Source: SABY01 sp964593705 (lineage in GTDB: Bacteria; Bacteroidota; Bacteroidia; Bacteroidales; 4484-276). Taken from it: a DNA stretch of 64,000 nucleotides. The stretch lies in assembly GCA_964593705.1 (NCBI GenBank), contig CAZQIV010000015.1, positions 1-64,000 of the forward strand, written 5' to 3'. The translations under genes and the position numbers were made by a program. The notes under the pieces were generated by a model that did no database searches, was not told the origin of the DNA, and was given only the letters and a program-made list of their open reading frames with translations. This document shows positions 56,349 to 64,000 of the stretch, in pieces. Numbering within the stretch: the stretch's first letter is position 1; every line of letters starts with the position of its first letter.

Positions 56349-57164
56349 ATGAAAAATTTCAAAAACACAAGTTTGTTGCTGTTTCTGATTGTTATACTGC
56401 TTTCCGCCTGCGAGAGAGTATTTGAGTACACCCCCTATTCAGCAAATGTAAAGGATAAAAGAAAATTCTCAAGAGAAAAACGCCTTGATGCACTTGAAAA
56501 TATTGAAAAGAATACTTTGGGCCAGGGTCGTTTTAAAATTGCCCTGATATCCGATAGCCACACCTATTACAATCGTTTGACTGATGCGGTAAATCTTATC
56601 AGGCAAGATGATGAGGTGCTATTCGCGATTCATGGTGGCGACATGACTGATGGTGGGATGATAGCCGAGTACACAATTTTTTACGATATTATGGAGAAAC
56701 TCCAAAAACCCTATTTTACCGTAATCGGAAACCACGATGTGCTGGCCAACGGGAGGGTTATTTACAACGATCAGTATGGGCCTGAAAACTATTCATTCGT
56801 TTTTAAAAACTGTAAGTTTATTTTTTTCAACGATATTATCTGGGAACTTAATTATGAAGAACCCGATTTCGCCTGGCTGATTAATGAAGTGAGTAACGCT
56901 GCCGGTATCGACAGGGTTTTTGTTATTGCCCATATTCCGCCATGGTCCGATCAGTTTTCACCCCTCAACACATGGGCATACAAAACTATTATGGATAGCG
57001 CAAATGTTTCCATGTCAATTCACGGGCATCAGCACGAGCATTATTTCGGTAAATATTTTGATGATAGCATTTCCTATCTTGTTATTGGAACCCCAGGTAA
57101 AGATGTTTTTTGCAAATTAACTGTCGAGCCTGATACATTAATTCTTGAAACCATAAAATATTAA
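56349..57164 (+). CDS. Calcineurin-like metallophosphoesterase lipoprotein
   Basis: 271 residues from MKNFKNTSLLLFLIVILLSAC. The lipobox cysteine is Cys21. Metal-binding motifs are ALISDSHTYYN, HGGDMTDGG, VIGNHDVL, AHIPPWSD and IHGHQHEHY, the complete calcineurin-type set. It hydrolyses phosphomonoesters or diesters in the periplasm, anchored by lipid. The downstream barrel gene begins 4 bp after its stop, so they are co-transcribed. An in-frame upstream ATG (56295) adds only a hydrophobic run and was rejected. Confidence 0.85.
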   Translation: MKNFKNTSLLLFLIVILLSACERVFEYTPYSANVKDKRKFSREKRLDALENIEKNTLGQGRFKIALISDSHTYYNRLTDAVNLIRQDDEVLFAIHGGDMTDGGMIAEYTIFYDIMEKLQKPYFTVIGNHDVLANGRVIYNDQYGPENYSFVFKNCKFIFFNDIIWELNYEEPDFAWLINEVSNAAGIDRVFVIAHIPPWSDQFSPLNTWAYKTIMDSANVSMSIHGHQHEHYFGKYFDDSISYLVIGTPGKDVFCKLTVEPDTLILETIKY

Positions 57165-57168
57165 ACTG

Positions 57169-57789
57169 ATGGATCGTAAACTTTTAGTTTATCTTATTCT
57201 CCCTGCTATATTATTCTTTTGTGCCCTACAAGCATCAGGACAGGACACGATAATCCGCTACAAAAAAACATTGACCCCCAATTATGTCAACTTTCAGTAT
57301 GCCGGAAATTATGGCGCTTACATCGTTGGTGCAGGGTATTATTTAAATCCGAAACATAGCATCCAACTCGTGGCAGGATTTGGTTACGCTTCAAAACATA
57401 AGGCAGCCCAGCGTATTTACAACTTGTTTCTTAAGGGTATCATTGTTCCCCATACCTGGGATTTGAAAAAAAACTGGTTCTTGTTACCACAAACCGGAAT
57501 AACCATAAGCCGCCAATTTGCGGGTGCGGGAAACACATTTTCGAGGTTGCCCAAAACTTACCCTGAAGGGTACTATGCCCCCAATGCTTTTCGGTTTCAT
57601 TTCAATATAGGATTAAAGGCAAAAAAGTTTTTTAGCCAGGAAACTTTTGTTAAGGCTATCGAGCTATACGCCGAAACTACCACAAACGATCTTTATGCGA
57701 AGTATTTTTTTAAATCACACGAAGTAGGCCTTCGGGATATTTTTAGCATGGCCATCGGGGTTAACATTATAATTTTTAATAAAAATTAG
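57169..57789 (+). CDS. Hypothetical outer-membrane beta-barrel protein
   Basis: 206 residues. A signal peptide (1-24, ASGQDT) precedes strands with 'YAGNYGAYIVGAGYYLNPKHSIQLVAGFGYAS', read in parts, 'WFLLPQTGITISRQF' and a C-terminal 'DIFSMAIGVNIIIFNKN'. It looks like a transport or porin-like barrel operonic with the metallophosphoesterase lipoprotein. The pairing suggests phosphate-ester scavenging, but that is inference. Confidence 0.65.
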   Translation: MDRKLLVYLILPAILFFCALQASGQDTIIRYKKTLTPNYVNFQYAGNYGAYIVGAGYYLNPKHSIQLVAGFGYASKHKAAQRIYNLFLKGIIVPHTWDLKKNWFLLPQTGITISRQFAGAGNTFSRLPKTYPEGYYAPNAFRFHFNIGLKAKKFFSQETFVKAIELYAETTTNDLYAKYFFKSHEVGLRDIFSMAIGVNIIIFNKN

Positions 57790-57824
57790 AGTCGAAGGAT
57801 TATAAATCGCTTGGTTTTGAGACA

Positions 57825-57947
57825 TCATCTTAACTTCCACCATTCAGGATTATCTTGCCGTTTGGCAGATGAAAAACGGTGTGTAATTGCAATTTCTTTT
57901 GCAAAGCGGAGCTGGTTGGCATGATTTAACAAATGTTCATCTTTCAT
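57825..57947 (-). CDS. Small ORF, 40 residues
   Basis: It opens MKDEHLLNHANQLRFAKE and ends NPEWWKLR. It has a start, a stop and a coding-like composition, in a gap (57790-58099) otherwise free of genes. No family is recognised. It is convergent with the barrel gene; a chance ORF is the alternative. Confidence 0.3.
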   Translation of the reverse strand: MKDEHLLNHANQLRFAKEIAITHRFSSAKRQDNPEWWKLR

Positions 57948-58099
57948 ATTATTTAGAATTAAAACATTTTGACTTTATTTACAACAACATGGTACTCATT
58001 AATAGCGTGTTACGCAGTAAATGGTTTTTGATGTGTTAATAATTAAAACATTTTCCGCATTTTTGCATTAATATTACACAACAACAAACAACAATTAGC

Positions 58100-58297
58100 A
58101 TGTCAAAGAGGGTAGTAATGACATTTTTCCTTGATGGTTTCTTTTACGTCTTCGGACTCTCTGATAACCCTATTAAAAAGATCCATTCGGAACTTAAGTT
58201 CTACGATGATCAAAATGGTATCGCTGATTCTTGGCGTAAAGTTGGAATGGATATAAAATCAACTTTTTATGAATCAACCTCAACATTTCAAAAGTAA
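58100..58297 (+). CDS. Small hypothetical protein upstream of the DUF2335 gene
   Basis: 65 residues, starting MSKRVVMTFFLDGFFYVF and ending STFYESTSTFQK. It overlaps the start of the DUF2335 gene by 29 bp, so the two are translationally linked. No domain or signal peptide is recognised. It may be a partner or leader for the DUF2335 protein. Confidence 0.45.
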   Translation: MSKRVVMTFFLDGFFYVFGLSDNPIKKIHSELKFYDDQNGIADSWRKVGMDIKSTFYESTSTFQK

Positions 58298-58664
58298 TAA
58301 GGGTAAAAAGAGTGAGCCATCACAACCTGCTCTCATTGCATCTCAATCATTTTATCAAGGACAGATTCCTCCTCCGGAAATGATGGAACACTATAAAATG
58401 GTTGACGAAGATTTCCCTAAACGAATTATAAAAATGGCTGAGGATGAGGCCAGACATCGCCATGAAAGTGAAGCCTCTACAAGAAAAATGCTCGTCAGGA
58501 CATCATATCTGGGTATGATTTTCGCCTTTCTTTCTGTATTAATTGTCAGCACAATTGTTTTTTATACTTTATATAAAGGTTACGCTTGGGAAGCTTCAAC
58601 AATAGCTACTGGTGTTATTGTCGGAATAGCTGGTGTTTTTCTTTACCGTCGAAAGAATAAGTAA
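58269..58664 (+). CDS. DUF2335 membrane protein
   Basis: 131 residues. It is recognised by GQIPPPEMMEHYKMVDEDFPKRIIKMAEDEARHRHE (in parts), the DUF2335 signature, followed by two transmembrane helices (about 78-98 and 105-125) and a basic end RRKNK. Members are small membrane proteins often found on mobile elements or in defence-rich islands; the role is unknown. It ends 105 bp before a hairpin terminator next to the tRNA-Cys gene, a frequent integration neighbourhood. Confidence 0.75.
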   Translation: MNQPQHFKSNKGKKSEPSQPALIASQSFYQGQIPPPEMMEHYKMVDEDFPKRIIKMAEDEARHRHESEASTRKMLVRTSYLGMIFAFLSVLIVSTIVFYTLYKGYAWEASTIATGVIVGIAGVFLYRRKNK

Positions 58665-58769
58665 TTAAATCCCTTTTCATCTTCCATTTGTCAATCTAAT
58701 TAACCAAATGTTCATACGTGTATTTTGCGTAAACAAATGGTTGGGTATGTTAAGGGTGAATTCACAAAA

Positions 58770-58800
58770 AAAAGCTTGTTGAATCAATCAACAAGCTTTT
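58770..58800. terminator. Bidirectional hairpin terminator
   Basis: AAAAGCTTGTTGA (58770-58782), loop of 5, and TCAACAAGCTTTT (58788-58800), with A and T runs on the outer sides. It could terminate both the DUF2335 operon and the tRNA-Cys transcript. Confidence 0.8.
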
Positions 58801-58807
58801 GATTTTG

Positions 58808-58878
58808 AGGTACCAAGCGGAGTCGAACCGCTGTACACGGTTTTGCAGACCGCTGCCTAACCACTCGGCCATGGTACC
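58808..58878 (-). tRNA. tRNA-Cys (GCA)
   Basis: 71 nt. The acceptor stem GGTACCA pairs with TGGTACC, with discriminator U (unusual but normal for Cys). The D-arm is GCCGAGTGGTTAGGC, the anticodon loop CTGCAAA carries GCA, and the T-arm is GCGGTTCGACTCCGC. No CCA is encoded. The gene is read right to left. Confidence 0.95.
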
Positions 58879-59041
58879 GTTTAGGCCAGTGCAAAAGTAA
58901 TATTTTTTTAAAACTACAAAGATTATTTCAAACCAATTATTTCTTGAATTGTTTCCGAAAAAGTTTGCAATTCCTTTGTTAAATGCTGTTTGAGTGGAAT
59001 AAGTGAGGAAAAAAACATGATATCCGGATCATCTTCTTTTA

Positions 59042-59308
59042 GTAATTATTTAGGTAGTATGCTTACAACAATTGTTTCAGTCTTTTCACCGTCAATGCCC
59101 CATCCCCGACCCTTCCCCGACGCGGGGAAGGGAACTATCTTACGTGACATAATGGGAAAACCCAAATGGAGTGCTTCGTTTGACAAACCACCAAACTGCC
59201 CGGCAGAAGCGCTCCCCTCTCCAATTGGAGAGGGGTCGGGGGTGAGGCAAAAAAAGAAGTTCTCCATGTTCTTAAGAATCAAGTATTCAATAGCAGCTAA
59301 ATAATTAC
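59042..59308. mobile_element. Family D MITE-like element (copy 2)
   Basis: The termini are GTAATTATTTAGGT (59042-59055) and AGCTAAATAATTAC (59295-59308), an inverted pair. The interior has CTTCCCCGACGCGGGGAAG and CCTCTCCAATTGGAGAGG hairpins. It ends 6 bp before the phosphatase stop codon (59314, minus strand). It fills 58879-59313 together with an AT-rich stretch where I see nothing. Confidence 0.7.
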
Positions 59309-59313
59309 TTCTT

Positions 59314-60498
59314 TTAAATGAACTCTATCACCACTTCTTTTAAAAATTTATCTTCGAGGATGGCTGCAATTCTTTTAATTACAGTTCTGCGTATTTCGAG
59401 TTCGATGGGCAGGGTTGGATCCTGATGGGCAATGTTGATGCGTGTTCCAATGATGAAATCTATTTCATCACTTTCAATGATCATTTTTACAATACGGTCG
59501 GCGGGGCCTTTGCCCAACATTGTTTGATTGTTATAATCTTTAAGGATAATCGAAACCTTGGTCAGGGTAAGGATGCCTTCGGTGATCAGGTCAACACCAT
59601 CCATAAATGAAACCGGCGGGAGGTCAGGGTCTTCAAAATCAAAGGTGTCTTCGATTTCTTTGCCCCATTCGCGTGCTATTATGTCGCCGGTTGTGGCTCC
59701 TGATAGTACTTTTAGGCCGGCAAAGTTTTTTACTTTTTCAGCATAAATTTTATCGTGATCTTTTTCATAAGGAGGCCCTGAACATATAAGCATTTTTCGG
59801 GGTTCCCTAAAGTAGATTTGGGCACAACTTGTATCATCTTTCGATTCGAAATTATCGTTTTGAACCGCTTTTTTTACCACCCTGGCGCTCAGTTCTGCTG
59901 CTGATAAGTCAGGGTGCTTCACAACTTCCCCTATTAAAAATTCTATCAAATCTTCTCGCCCCCAGCCAAATGGGTATTTATCAGTACCTAAGCCCGATTG
60001 GGTAATGCCATCGGAGCAAAAAATAATGCGGTCTTCCTTTTCGGGTGTAAAGGAACAGGTGCGTAATTCCTTACCCTGATTTTGTTCAGAATTCAGGAAT
60101 ACCTGTTGCCATCCCGGATCCATAATTGTGTTATCCCTAACGATAATAGTCTGTGGATTATCATATTCGAGAATACTAACATTTCCAGCAATTTCAATAT
60201 CGAGAATAGTAAAGGTAGCGTAACTGATTTTACGTTCGCTGCATACCGGAAGGGTGTTCATAATAATCTCTGCAATCTTCTCCAAATTCTGGTGTTCTAC
60301 CGTAAAATTCAGCGCCATTGTCGAAGTGAGTGTTGCCAGCATATTGGCTTTCACGCCGTGCCCCATGCCGTCAGAAAGCACAGCGATAATCCGGTTTTCT
60401 TCCTTCACCTTTTTGTGCAGGAATACATCCCCACATATCCGCTCCCCGGCATGGTTCCGTTGCTGACAATTAACTTCTATATGGAATTCCTTTGACAA
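59314..60498 (-). CDS. SpoIIE/PP2C-type phosphatase associated with hydrogenase gene cluster
   Basis: 394 residues. PPM-family phosphatase signatures are the metal-site residues in ERICGDVFLHKK, AVLSDGMGHGVKAN, IFCSDGITQSGLG and KDDTSCAQIYF. A C-terminal domain (about 235-394), containing 'LKVLSGATTGDIIAREWGKE' and 'TRINIAHQDPTLPIELEIRR', is characteristic of phosphatases encoded beside [FeFe]-hydrogenase sensory proteins. The target is unknown, probably a kinase or regulator of the hydrogenase module. Family D elements lie immediately before and after the gene (59308 and 60515). Confidence 0.8.
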   Translation of the reverse strand: MSKEFHIEVNCQQRNHAGERICGDVFLHKKVKEENRIIAVLSDGMGHGVKANMLATLTSTMALNFTVEHQNLEKIAEIIMNTLPVCSERKISYATFTILDIEIAGNVSILEYDNPQTIIVRDNTIMDPGWQQVFLNSEQNQGKELRTCSFTPEKEDRIIFCSDGITQSGLGTDKYPFGWGREDLIEFLIGEVVKHPDLSAAELSARVVKKAVQNDNFESKDDTSCAQIYFREPRKMLICSGPPYEKDHDKIYAEKVKNFAGLKVLSGATTGDIIAREWGKEIEDTFDFEDPDLPPVSFMDGVDLITEGILTLTKVSIILKDYNNQTMLGKGPADRIVKMIIESDEIDFIIGTRINIAHQDPTLPIELEIRRTVIKRIAAILEDKFLKEVVIEFI

Positions 60499-60514
60499 AA
60501 TATGACTGAGTTTT

Positions 60515-60774
60515 GTAACTATTTAGCTATTTTTCCTCTCCCCCTGCCCCTCTCCATAAGGAGAGGGGAGCCCTCTCTCATGGGATTTGTACATGTATGC
60601 TTTAGCCGAAGCGCTTTGCTTTTTCATTTCCTCCAAGTCCCATGAGTTCAGGCACCCTTTCCCAGTTGGGGAAAAGGTGTCGGTGCCGAGACGAAGTCTC
60701 GTGCATGCACGAGCAAAGCTCGGCAGGATGGGGTCATGATGATTAGGTATTCAATCCACCACCTAAATAATTAC
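60515..60774. mobile_element. Family D MITE-like element (copy 3)
   Basis: The termini are GTAACTATTTAGCT (60515-60528) and ACCTAAATAATTAC (60761-60774). The interior has a CCCCTCTCC..GGAGAGGGG hairpin and the block at 60679-60735 shared with copy 1. It lies 17 bp upstream of the phosphatase start codon. Confidence 0.7.
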
Positions 60775-60799
60775 TGATTTTTAATATTAAAAAAACCCT

Positions 60800-60870
60800 C
60801 CCGCAGATTTCGCTGACCTGCCTAGCCGGCAAGGCTGGTTTGCGCAGATTTAATCAGCGAAATCTGCGGG
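60800..60870. repeat. Perfect 17-bp inverted repeat
   Basis: CCCGCAGATTTCGCTGA (60800-60816) and its exact complement at 60854-60870, with a smaller GCCTAGCCGGCAAGGC hairpin between. The rest of the gap to 61027 contains AT-rich repeated 'CCAATAACC' words and no gene. Confidence 0.75.
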
Positions 60871-61027
60871 AAAAAATACTAAAAAGACCGATACTAATGA
60901 ATCCCCGATCATCATCCAAAAAAACAATAACCCTTGATCCCGATAGCTATCAGAATTATCGGGGTAACAATTAGCAATATCTTATTACCAATAACCATTA
61001 ACTAATAACTATTAACCAATAACCCTT

Positions 61028-62878
61028 TTACCCCTTCTTTTTCCTGTGCAATTGAATAATCGAATTTAGCATGGCCTCCGTTTTTGATGCCCCTTCACCC
61101 AGCAAAAAACCAATTTGTTGTACCATCCCCAAATTCTGGTCGATAACTTCGGTTACCCTTTGAATAATTTGTTCGTTACGCACTTCAGGCGAAAACATAT
61201 CCCTTACTATACCTCCAACCACTTTTTTATCTTTTATCGAAAATACACTTAGATTTAAAAATGCTTCATCAATCTTAACATCCCTGCTCAGGATATTTTC
61301 GCCGGTAACAAGCACATTTTGAAACACTTTATAAAACTGCACAGGCACCAGGGTTTTAAGGTCGGCACCCCGAAGGCCGGGTATTATTTCATCTATGTCG
61401 CGGGCTTCGTCACCAAGGATTTCAATAAAACTGCGGTTTGAAGAAGTGATTTTTAACTTGTGATCGACAATAACCACGCCCGAAGGAATCTGATTCATGA
61501 TGGCACGCGAAGTCTCCAGCTTGTCGTTTGTAAGTTCAAATTCTAACAGACGTTCTTTAAGTTCCTTTTTAAGATGCTCGATTTCTTTCTCTGATTTCGA
61601 TTTCGAGTTGCGGAGTGTTTCGATGTATTTATTTTTATTTTTATTATTAAAATCCAAACACATATCAGTACGTGTAATTCCATTTGCCACAGCTTTTGCA
61701 AACGACTGGCAGGAATCAAAGCCGCAACTGGTACACATCCCGGTTGATTCCCCGGATTTATCAAGCAAGGTCAAAATTTCATCCACCCTCGAGGCGGCAG
61801 GTTCTTCTGCACGCTGATCATCAGATTTAAACCGGCAATTCAGATTTAAGTCCTTGAATTTCTCCATTTCAAGCTGCCATTTCTTTTCATCCAGATTTTT
61901 TATTCTACGTTGGGTATAGTCTAAAACCTGGGCTGTCCTTAAATGTTTGTCACCCTTTGGCGACATGCCCGGACCCATCATACATCCTTCGTTGTAAAAC
62001 ACATTAAAATGCTTCTGTACCCGTTCAGTGTTTTTTTCAAACGATTCGATGGCATTCAATGAGGATATTTTTCCTTCGGCGCTTATTACCCTTCCATTAA
62101 GAAAACTTTGATCGATTGAAGCTGCTTCCAAAATGCCGCTGCTTAGTGGGTATAATGAACCAAGATTGCCATGGGGCGGATCAAAATCAGAATATTCGAG
62201 TTGGCTTTCGTGTATGTCTTTGTCATCGAAAAGCTGCCTTAACTCGGCAAAAGTGAGCGCTGCATCAACCTCGGAATTTTCGTCAAATTCGCCCGACCAG
62301 AGTTTGGCCGCGATGCATGGCCCAACAAACACAGTTTTGGTTTGCTCGCCATATACTGATTTTGCAACCCTTGCAGTTGCATCCATTGGCGAAATAACAG
62401 GGGTTAGATTTTTGGTGAGGTCGGGATGAAACTTACGAACCAACTCTACCACAGCCGGACAATTGGCGGTAATGTAATATTTTCCCCTGCTTTGTTCAAA
62501 AAGGGCTTTGTACTTTTGTGAAACAAGGTCAACACCAAAGGAAACATCCAGTACAAATTCAAACCCGATCTGTCTTATCATCTCAACAAATTTGCGATAG
62601 TCAGTAATATCAGGAAATTCAGCTGAAACACTAGGGTCAACTAAAGCCGCAACTTTATGCTCTGATTTTAGCAGGCTGTTAACTCTTGATTTTGAATCAT
62701 AATATCTAATCCCATCACTTGAGCAGGCAGTAATACATGAACCACACCCAATGCATCGTTCAGGATCAATTTCGGGATGATCCTTGCCTACTTTTACAAT
62801 AATGGCATGTACAGGGCAAACTCTTGCACAATGTAAACAATCAGTACATTTTTCAGGTATGATTTCGATCAGTGCCAT
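61028..62878 (-). CDS. HydS-like sensory [FeFe]-hydrogenase with PAS domain
   Basis: 616 residues. Two [4Fe-4S] ferredoxin motifs are at C11-C14-C17-C21 and C42-C45-C48-C52. The H-domain (about 75-330) has degenerate motifs: L1 ITANCPAVVEL (C140) lacks the relay Cys of the usual TSCCP, L2 is VFVGPCIAAK (C188), and L3 is VFYNEGCMMGPG with one cysteine (C299), where catalytic enzymes have two. A four-Cys FeS domain (C382, C385, C390, C407) precedes a coiled-coil and a PAS domain (about 450-560). This matches the group C/sensory architecture: redox or hydrogen sensing rather than turnover (inference). It shares a strand with the ferredoxin and phosphatase genes. Confidence 0.85.
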   Translation of the reverse strand: MALIEIIPEKCTDCLHCARVCPVHAIIVKVGKDHPEIDPERCIGCGSCITACSSDGIRYYDSKSRVNSLLKSEHKVAALVDPSVSAEFPDITDYRKFVEMIRQIGFEFVLDVSFGVDLVSQKYKALFEQSRGKYYITANCPAVVELVRKFHPDLTKNLTPVISPMDATARVAKSVYGEQTKTVFVGPCIAAKLWSGEFDENSEVDAALTFAELRQLFDDKDIHESQLEYSDFDPPHGNLGSLYPLSSGILEAASIDQSFLNGRVISAEGKISSLNAIESFEKNTERVQKHFNVFYNEGCMMGPGMSPKGDKHLRTAQVLDYTQRRIKNLDEKKWQLEMEKFKDLNLNCRFKSDDQRAEEPAASRVDEILTLLDKSGESTGMCTSCGFDSCQSFAKAVANGITRTDMCLDFNNKNKNKYIETLRNSKSKSEKEIEHLKKELKERLLEFELTNDKLETSRAIMNQIPSGVVIVDHKLKITSSNRSFIEILGDEARDIDEIIPGLRGADLKTLVPVQFYKVFQNVLVTGENILSRDVKIDEAFLNLSVFSIKDKKVVGGIVRDMFSPEVRNEQIIQRVTEVIDQNLGMVQQIGFLLGEGASKTEAMLNSIIQLHRKKKG

Positions 62879-62880
62879 AA

Positions 62881-63129
62881 TTATTTCAATAACTCTTCTT
62901 CGAGGATTTTCAGAATTTCATCTTCACCTACACGCTCATAGCGATGGTCGTTGATTTTGAAACCGGGCCCATTTTCACAATTCCCAAAACAGTGTTTTCC
63001 TTTAAAGTTAACCTTATGTGTAAGTTGATTGTCTTCCAAAAACTTTTTCACAATATACACCATTTGCTTATTGCCTCTTGCAAAACAAGAACTCCCAAGG
63101 CAAATTATCAGATCTTTCTTTTTTAACAT
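62881..63129 (-). CDS. Thioredoxin-like [2Fe-2S] ferredoxin
   Basis: 82 residues. The fold markers are IICLGSSCFARG (C10, C15) and KHCFGNCENGPGFKI (C47, C51), typical of thioredoxin-like [2Fe-2S] proteins found in hydrogenase clusters. It probably passes electrons to or from the HydS-like protein encoded 3 bp downstream. There is no signal peptide. The start MLKKKDL fits the family. Confidence 0.85.
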   Translation of the reverse strand: MLKKKDLIICLGSSCFARGNKQMVYIVKKFLEDNQLTHKVNFKGKHCFGNCENGPGFKINDHRYERVGEDEILKILEEELLK

Positions 63130-63160
63130 ATCCTAACGAAGACTCAAATTTCTTTAACCT

Positions 63161-63315
63161 GATTAATTCACAAACTCATTGAATTTGTGAATTAATCACC
63201 GAAGGCCGAAAATATTTATTTAAAATATTTTCGAGGGTTAATCCTCGAATTTCCTTTGGAAATTCGGCTCTGCAGGCTAAAAAGCCTGCAGAGTGAAAAA
63301 TTCATGAATTTTTCA
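63161..63315. repeat. String of five different perfect hairpins/palindromes
   Basis: (1) GATTAATTCACAAA 63161-63174 with its complement 63184-63197. (2) CGAAAATATTT 63207-63217 with 63223-63233. (3) CGAATTTCC 63246-63254 with 63258-63266. (4) CTCTGCAGGCT 63268-63278 with 63283-63293. (5) A perfect 22-bp palindrome at 63294-63315. The stems are unrelated in sequence. Together they fill the gap between the divergent ferredoxin and NuoE-like genes. Confidence 0.85.
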
Positions 63316-63402
63316 GATTAAAAAGCAAAGATCATAAAAAATATTTTAATAATAGTTTAATGTTAAAAATTTAACAATGTGAAACAATTAACAAAAAAGT
63401 AG

Positions 63403-63410
63403 TAATTTTG
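63403..63410 (+). promoter_or_regulatory. Promoter box of the NuoE-like gene
   Basis: TAATTTTG (TAnnTTTG), 35 bp before the ATG at 63446. Confidence 0.45.
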
Positions 63411-63445
63411 TCATTGTTAAGCATAACTATTTAATTACTAATTGA

Positions 63446-63910
63446 ATGAATAAGATAGAGGAGGTGCTTCAAAACTTTCCGAATCACGATCGGGAAAATT
63501 TGCTCCCGATTTTGCAGGAAATACAAAAAGCCGAAGGATACATTTCGGAAGATGCCGTAGTAAAAGTTGGGAGTTATCTAAATATTCCTACCAGTAAAGT
63601 GTATGCAGTATCCACCTTTTACGACCAATTTAGGTTTACAGATAAGGCAAAATACCAAATACATCTTTGCAATGGTACTACCTGCCATCTGGAGGGTGCA
63701 GGTAACTTGTTGAAGGCATTTGAAAAGCAACTGAATATTTCGTCAGGACAATTGACAAAAGACAAATTGTTTGGCATAGCTACCAAACCTTGCATGGGCG
63801 CTTGTGGTATGGCTCCGGTTGTTAAAGTAAATGAAAAATTTTATACAGGTTTTACTTTGGACAGGGTACAAGAGCTAATTGCTTCGATAAAAGAAAGCGA
63901 GGGGGTGTGA
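63446..63910 (+). CDS. NuoE-like (HydC) thioredoxin-fold [2Fe-2S] subunit
   Basis: 154 residues. It is an NADH dehydrogenase 24-kDa family protein. The N-terminal helical domain has 'LLPILQEIQKAEGYISEDAVVKVGSYLNIP', read in parts, 'VYAVSTFYDQF', and the cluster ligands are in LCNGTTCHLEG and KPCMGACGMAPVV. It is usually the small subunit of NADH-linked hydrogenases (HydC) or of formate dehydrogenases. The next gene overlaps its stop (TGATG), so a larger operon continues beyond the window. Confidence 0.9.
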   Translation: MNKIEEVLQNFPNHDRENLLPILQEIQKAEGYISEDAVVKVGSYLNIPTSKVYAVSTFYDQFRFTDKAKYQIHLCNGTTCHLEGAGNLLKAFEKQLNISSGQLTKDKLFGIATKPCMGACGMAPVVKVNEKFYTGFTLDRVQELIASIKESEGV

Positions 63911-64000
63911 TGGTAACAGAACCCGATTCAAAATATTTAATCGAAAATGTAGTATCGAATTTCACACGCGAATACGATGAAAAGGTTCAAAAAAAGATGA
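63910..64000 (+). CDS. Start of a downstream operon gene (cut by window edge)
   Basis: ATG at 63910 overlaps the NuoE-like stop by one base. It reads MVTEPDSKYLIENVVSNFTR and onwards for 30 codons without a stop. In related clusters a histidine kinase or a NuoF-like subunit follows; this N-terminus has no cysteines and so does not look like the [2Fe-2S] N-terminus of some NuoF/HydB. Identity undetermined. Confidence 0.55.
   Translation, partial: MVTEPDSKYLIENVVSNFTREYDEKVQKKM

Overview
The window looks like a chromosomal segment of a member of the Bacteroidota, probably a Bacteroidales/Marinilabiliales-type marine or sediment organism. The evidence is as follows. Many genes are preceded by the Bacteroidota promoter box TAnnTTTG and lack Shine-Dalgarno sequences. 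Several secreted proteins end in type IX secretion (T9SS) C-terminal sorting domains. A PorG/DUF6089 - uppS - bamA - ompH - ompH cluster and a three-gene type-B succinate dehydrogenase/fumarate reductase operon are present. HydE, a PAS-containing [FeFe]-hydrogenase-like protein and a NuoE-like subunit suggest anaerobic hydrogen metabolism or sensing. No lineage was tested by a search.

Layout. 1-2.3 kb: secreted or outer-membrane proteins on the minus strand. 2.4-11.5 kb: an exported, membrane-anchored TPR-CHAT (caspase-like) protein, then four tandem, almost identical Rpn/PD-(D/E)XK nuclease genes differing only in their C-terminal tails, then an ECF-like sigma factor overlapping a membrane-spanning anti-sigma-like gene. 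11.8-28.3 kb: mostly core genes (leuS, a DUF3108 gene, hydE, a CBS protein, an Omp85-like protein, nadK, an orphan DUF433 gene, a lipoprotein, porG, uppS, bamA, two ompH genes, a beta-barrel). 28.4-33.9 kb: two T9SS cargo pseudogenes bracketed by a truncated and an intact copy of one alpha/beta hydrolase. 34-38.8 kb: pepP and sdhCAB. 38.8-43.6 kb: an array of hairpin repeats with compensatory stem changes, a broken T9SS beta-helix adhesin and a decayed TspO-like gene. 43.7-53.4 kb: ovoA, a deleted photolyase, a frameshifted acyltransferase, bcp, an epimerase, and a frameshifted zinc phospholipase/nuclease-like gene. 53.8-58.9 kb: a T9SS protein, a metallophosphoesterase lipoprotein, a DUF2335 gene and tRNA-Cys. 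59.3-64 kb: a sensory hydrogenase module (SpoIIE-type phosphatase, PAS [FeFe]-hydrogenase-like protein, [2Fe-2S] ferredoxin) divergent from a NuoE-like gene.

How parts may work together. The TPR-CHAT protein and the trans-membrane anti-sigma/sigma pair have matching topology: a periplasmic protease and a periplasmic anti-sigma tail. This suggests an envelope-to-transcription circuit, with the Rpn nuclease array sitting between them. HydE would mature the H-cluster of any catalytic hydrogenase elsewhere in the genome, while the HydS-like protein and the phosphatase probably sense and signal.

Intergenic DNA is rich in short palindromic or MITE-like families, named A, C, D and E here, plus the hairpin array. 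Frameshifts and nonsense codons are concentrated in accessory and secreted genes, while every housekeeping gene is intact. This looks like real decay rather than uniform sequencing error, although most lesions are single-base changes in short homopolymers and need checking.
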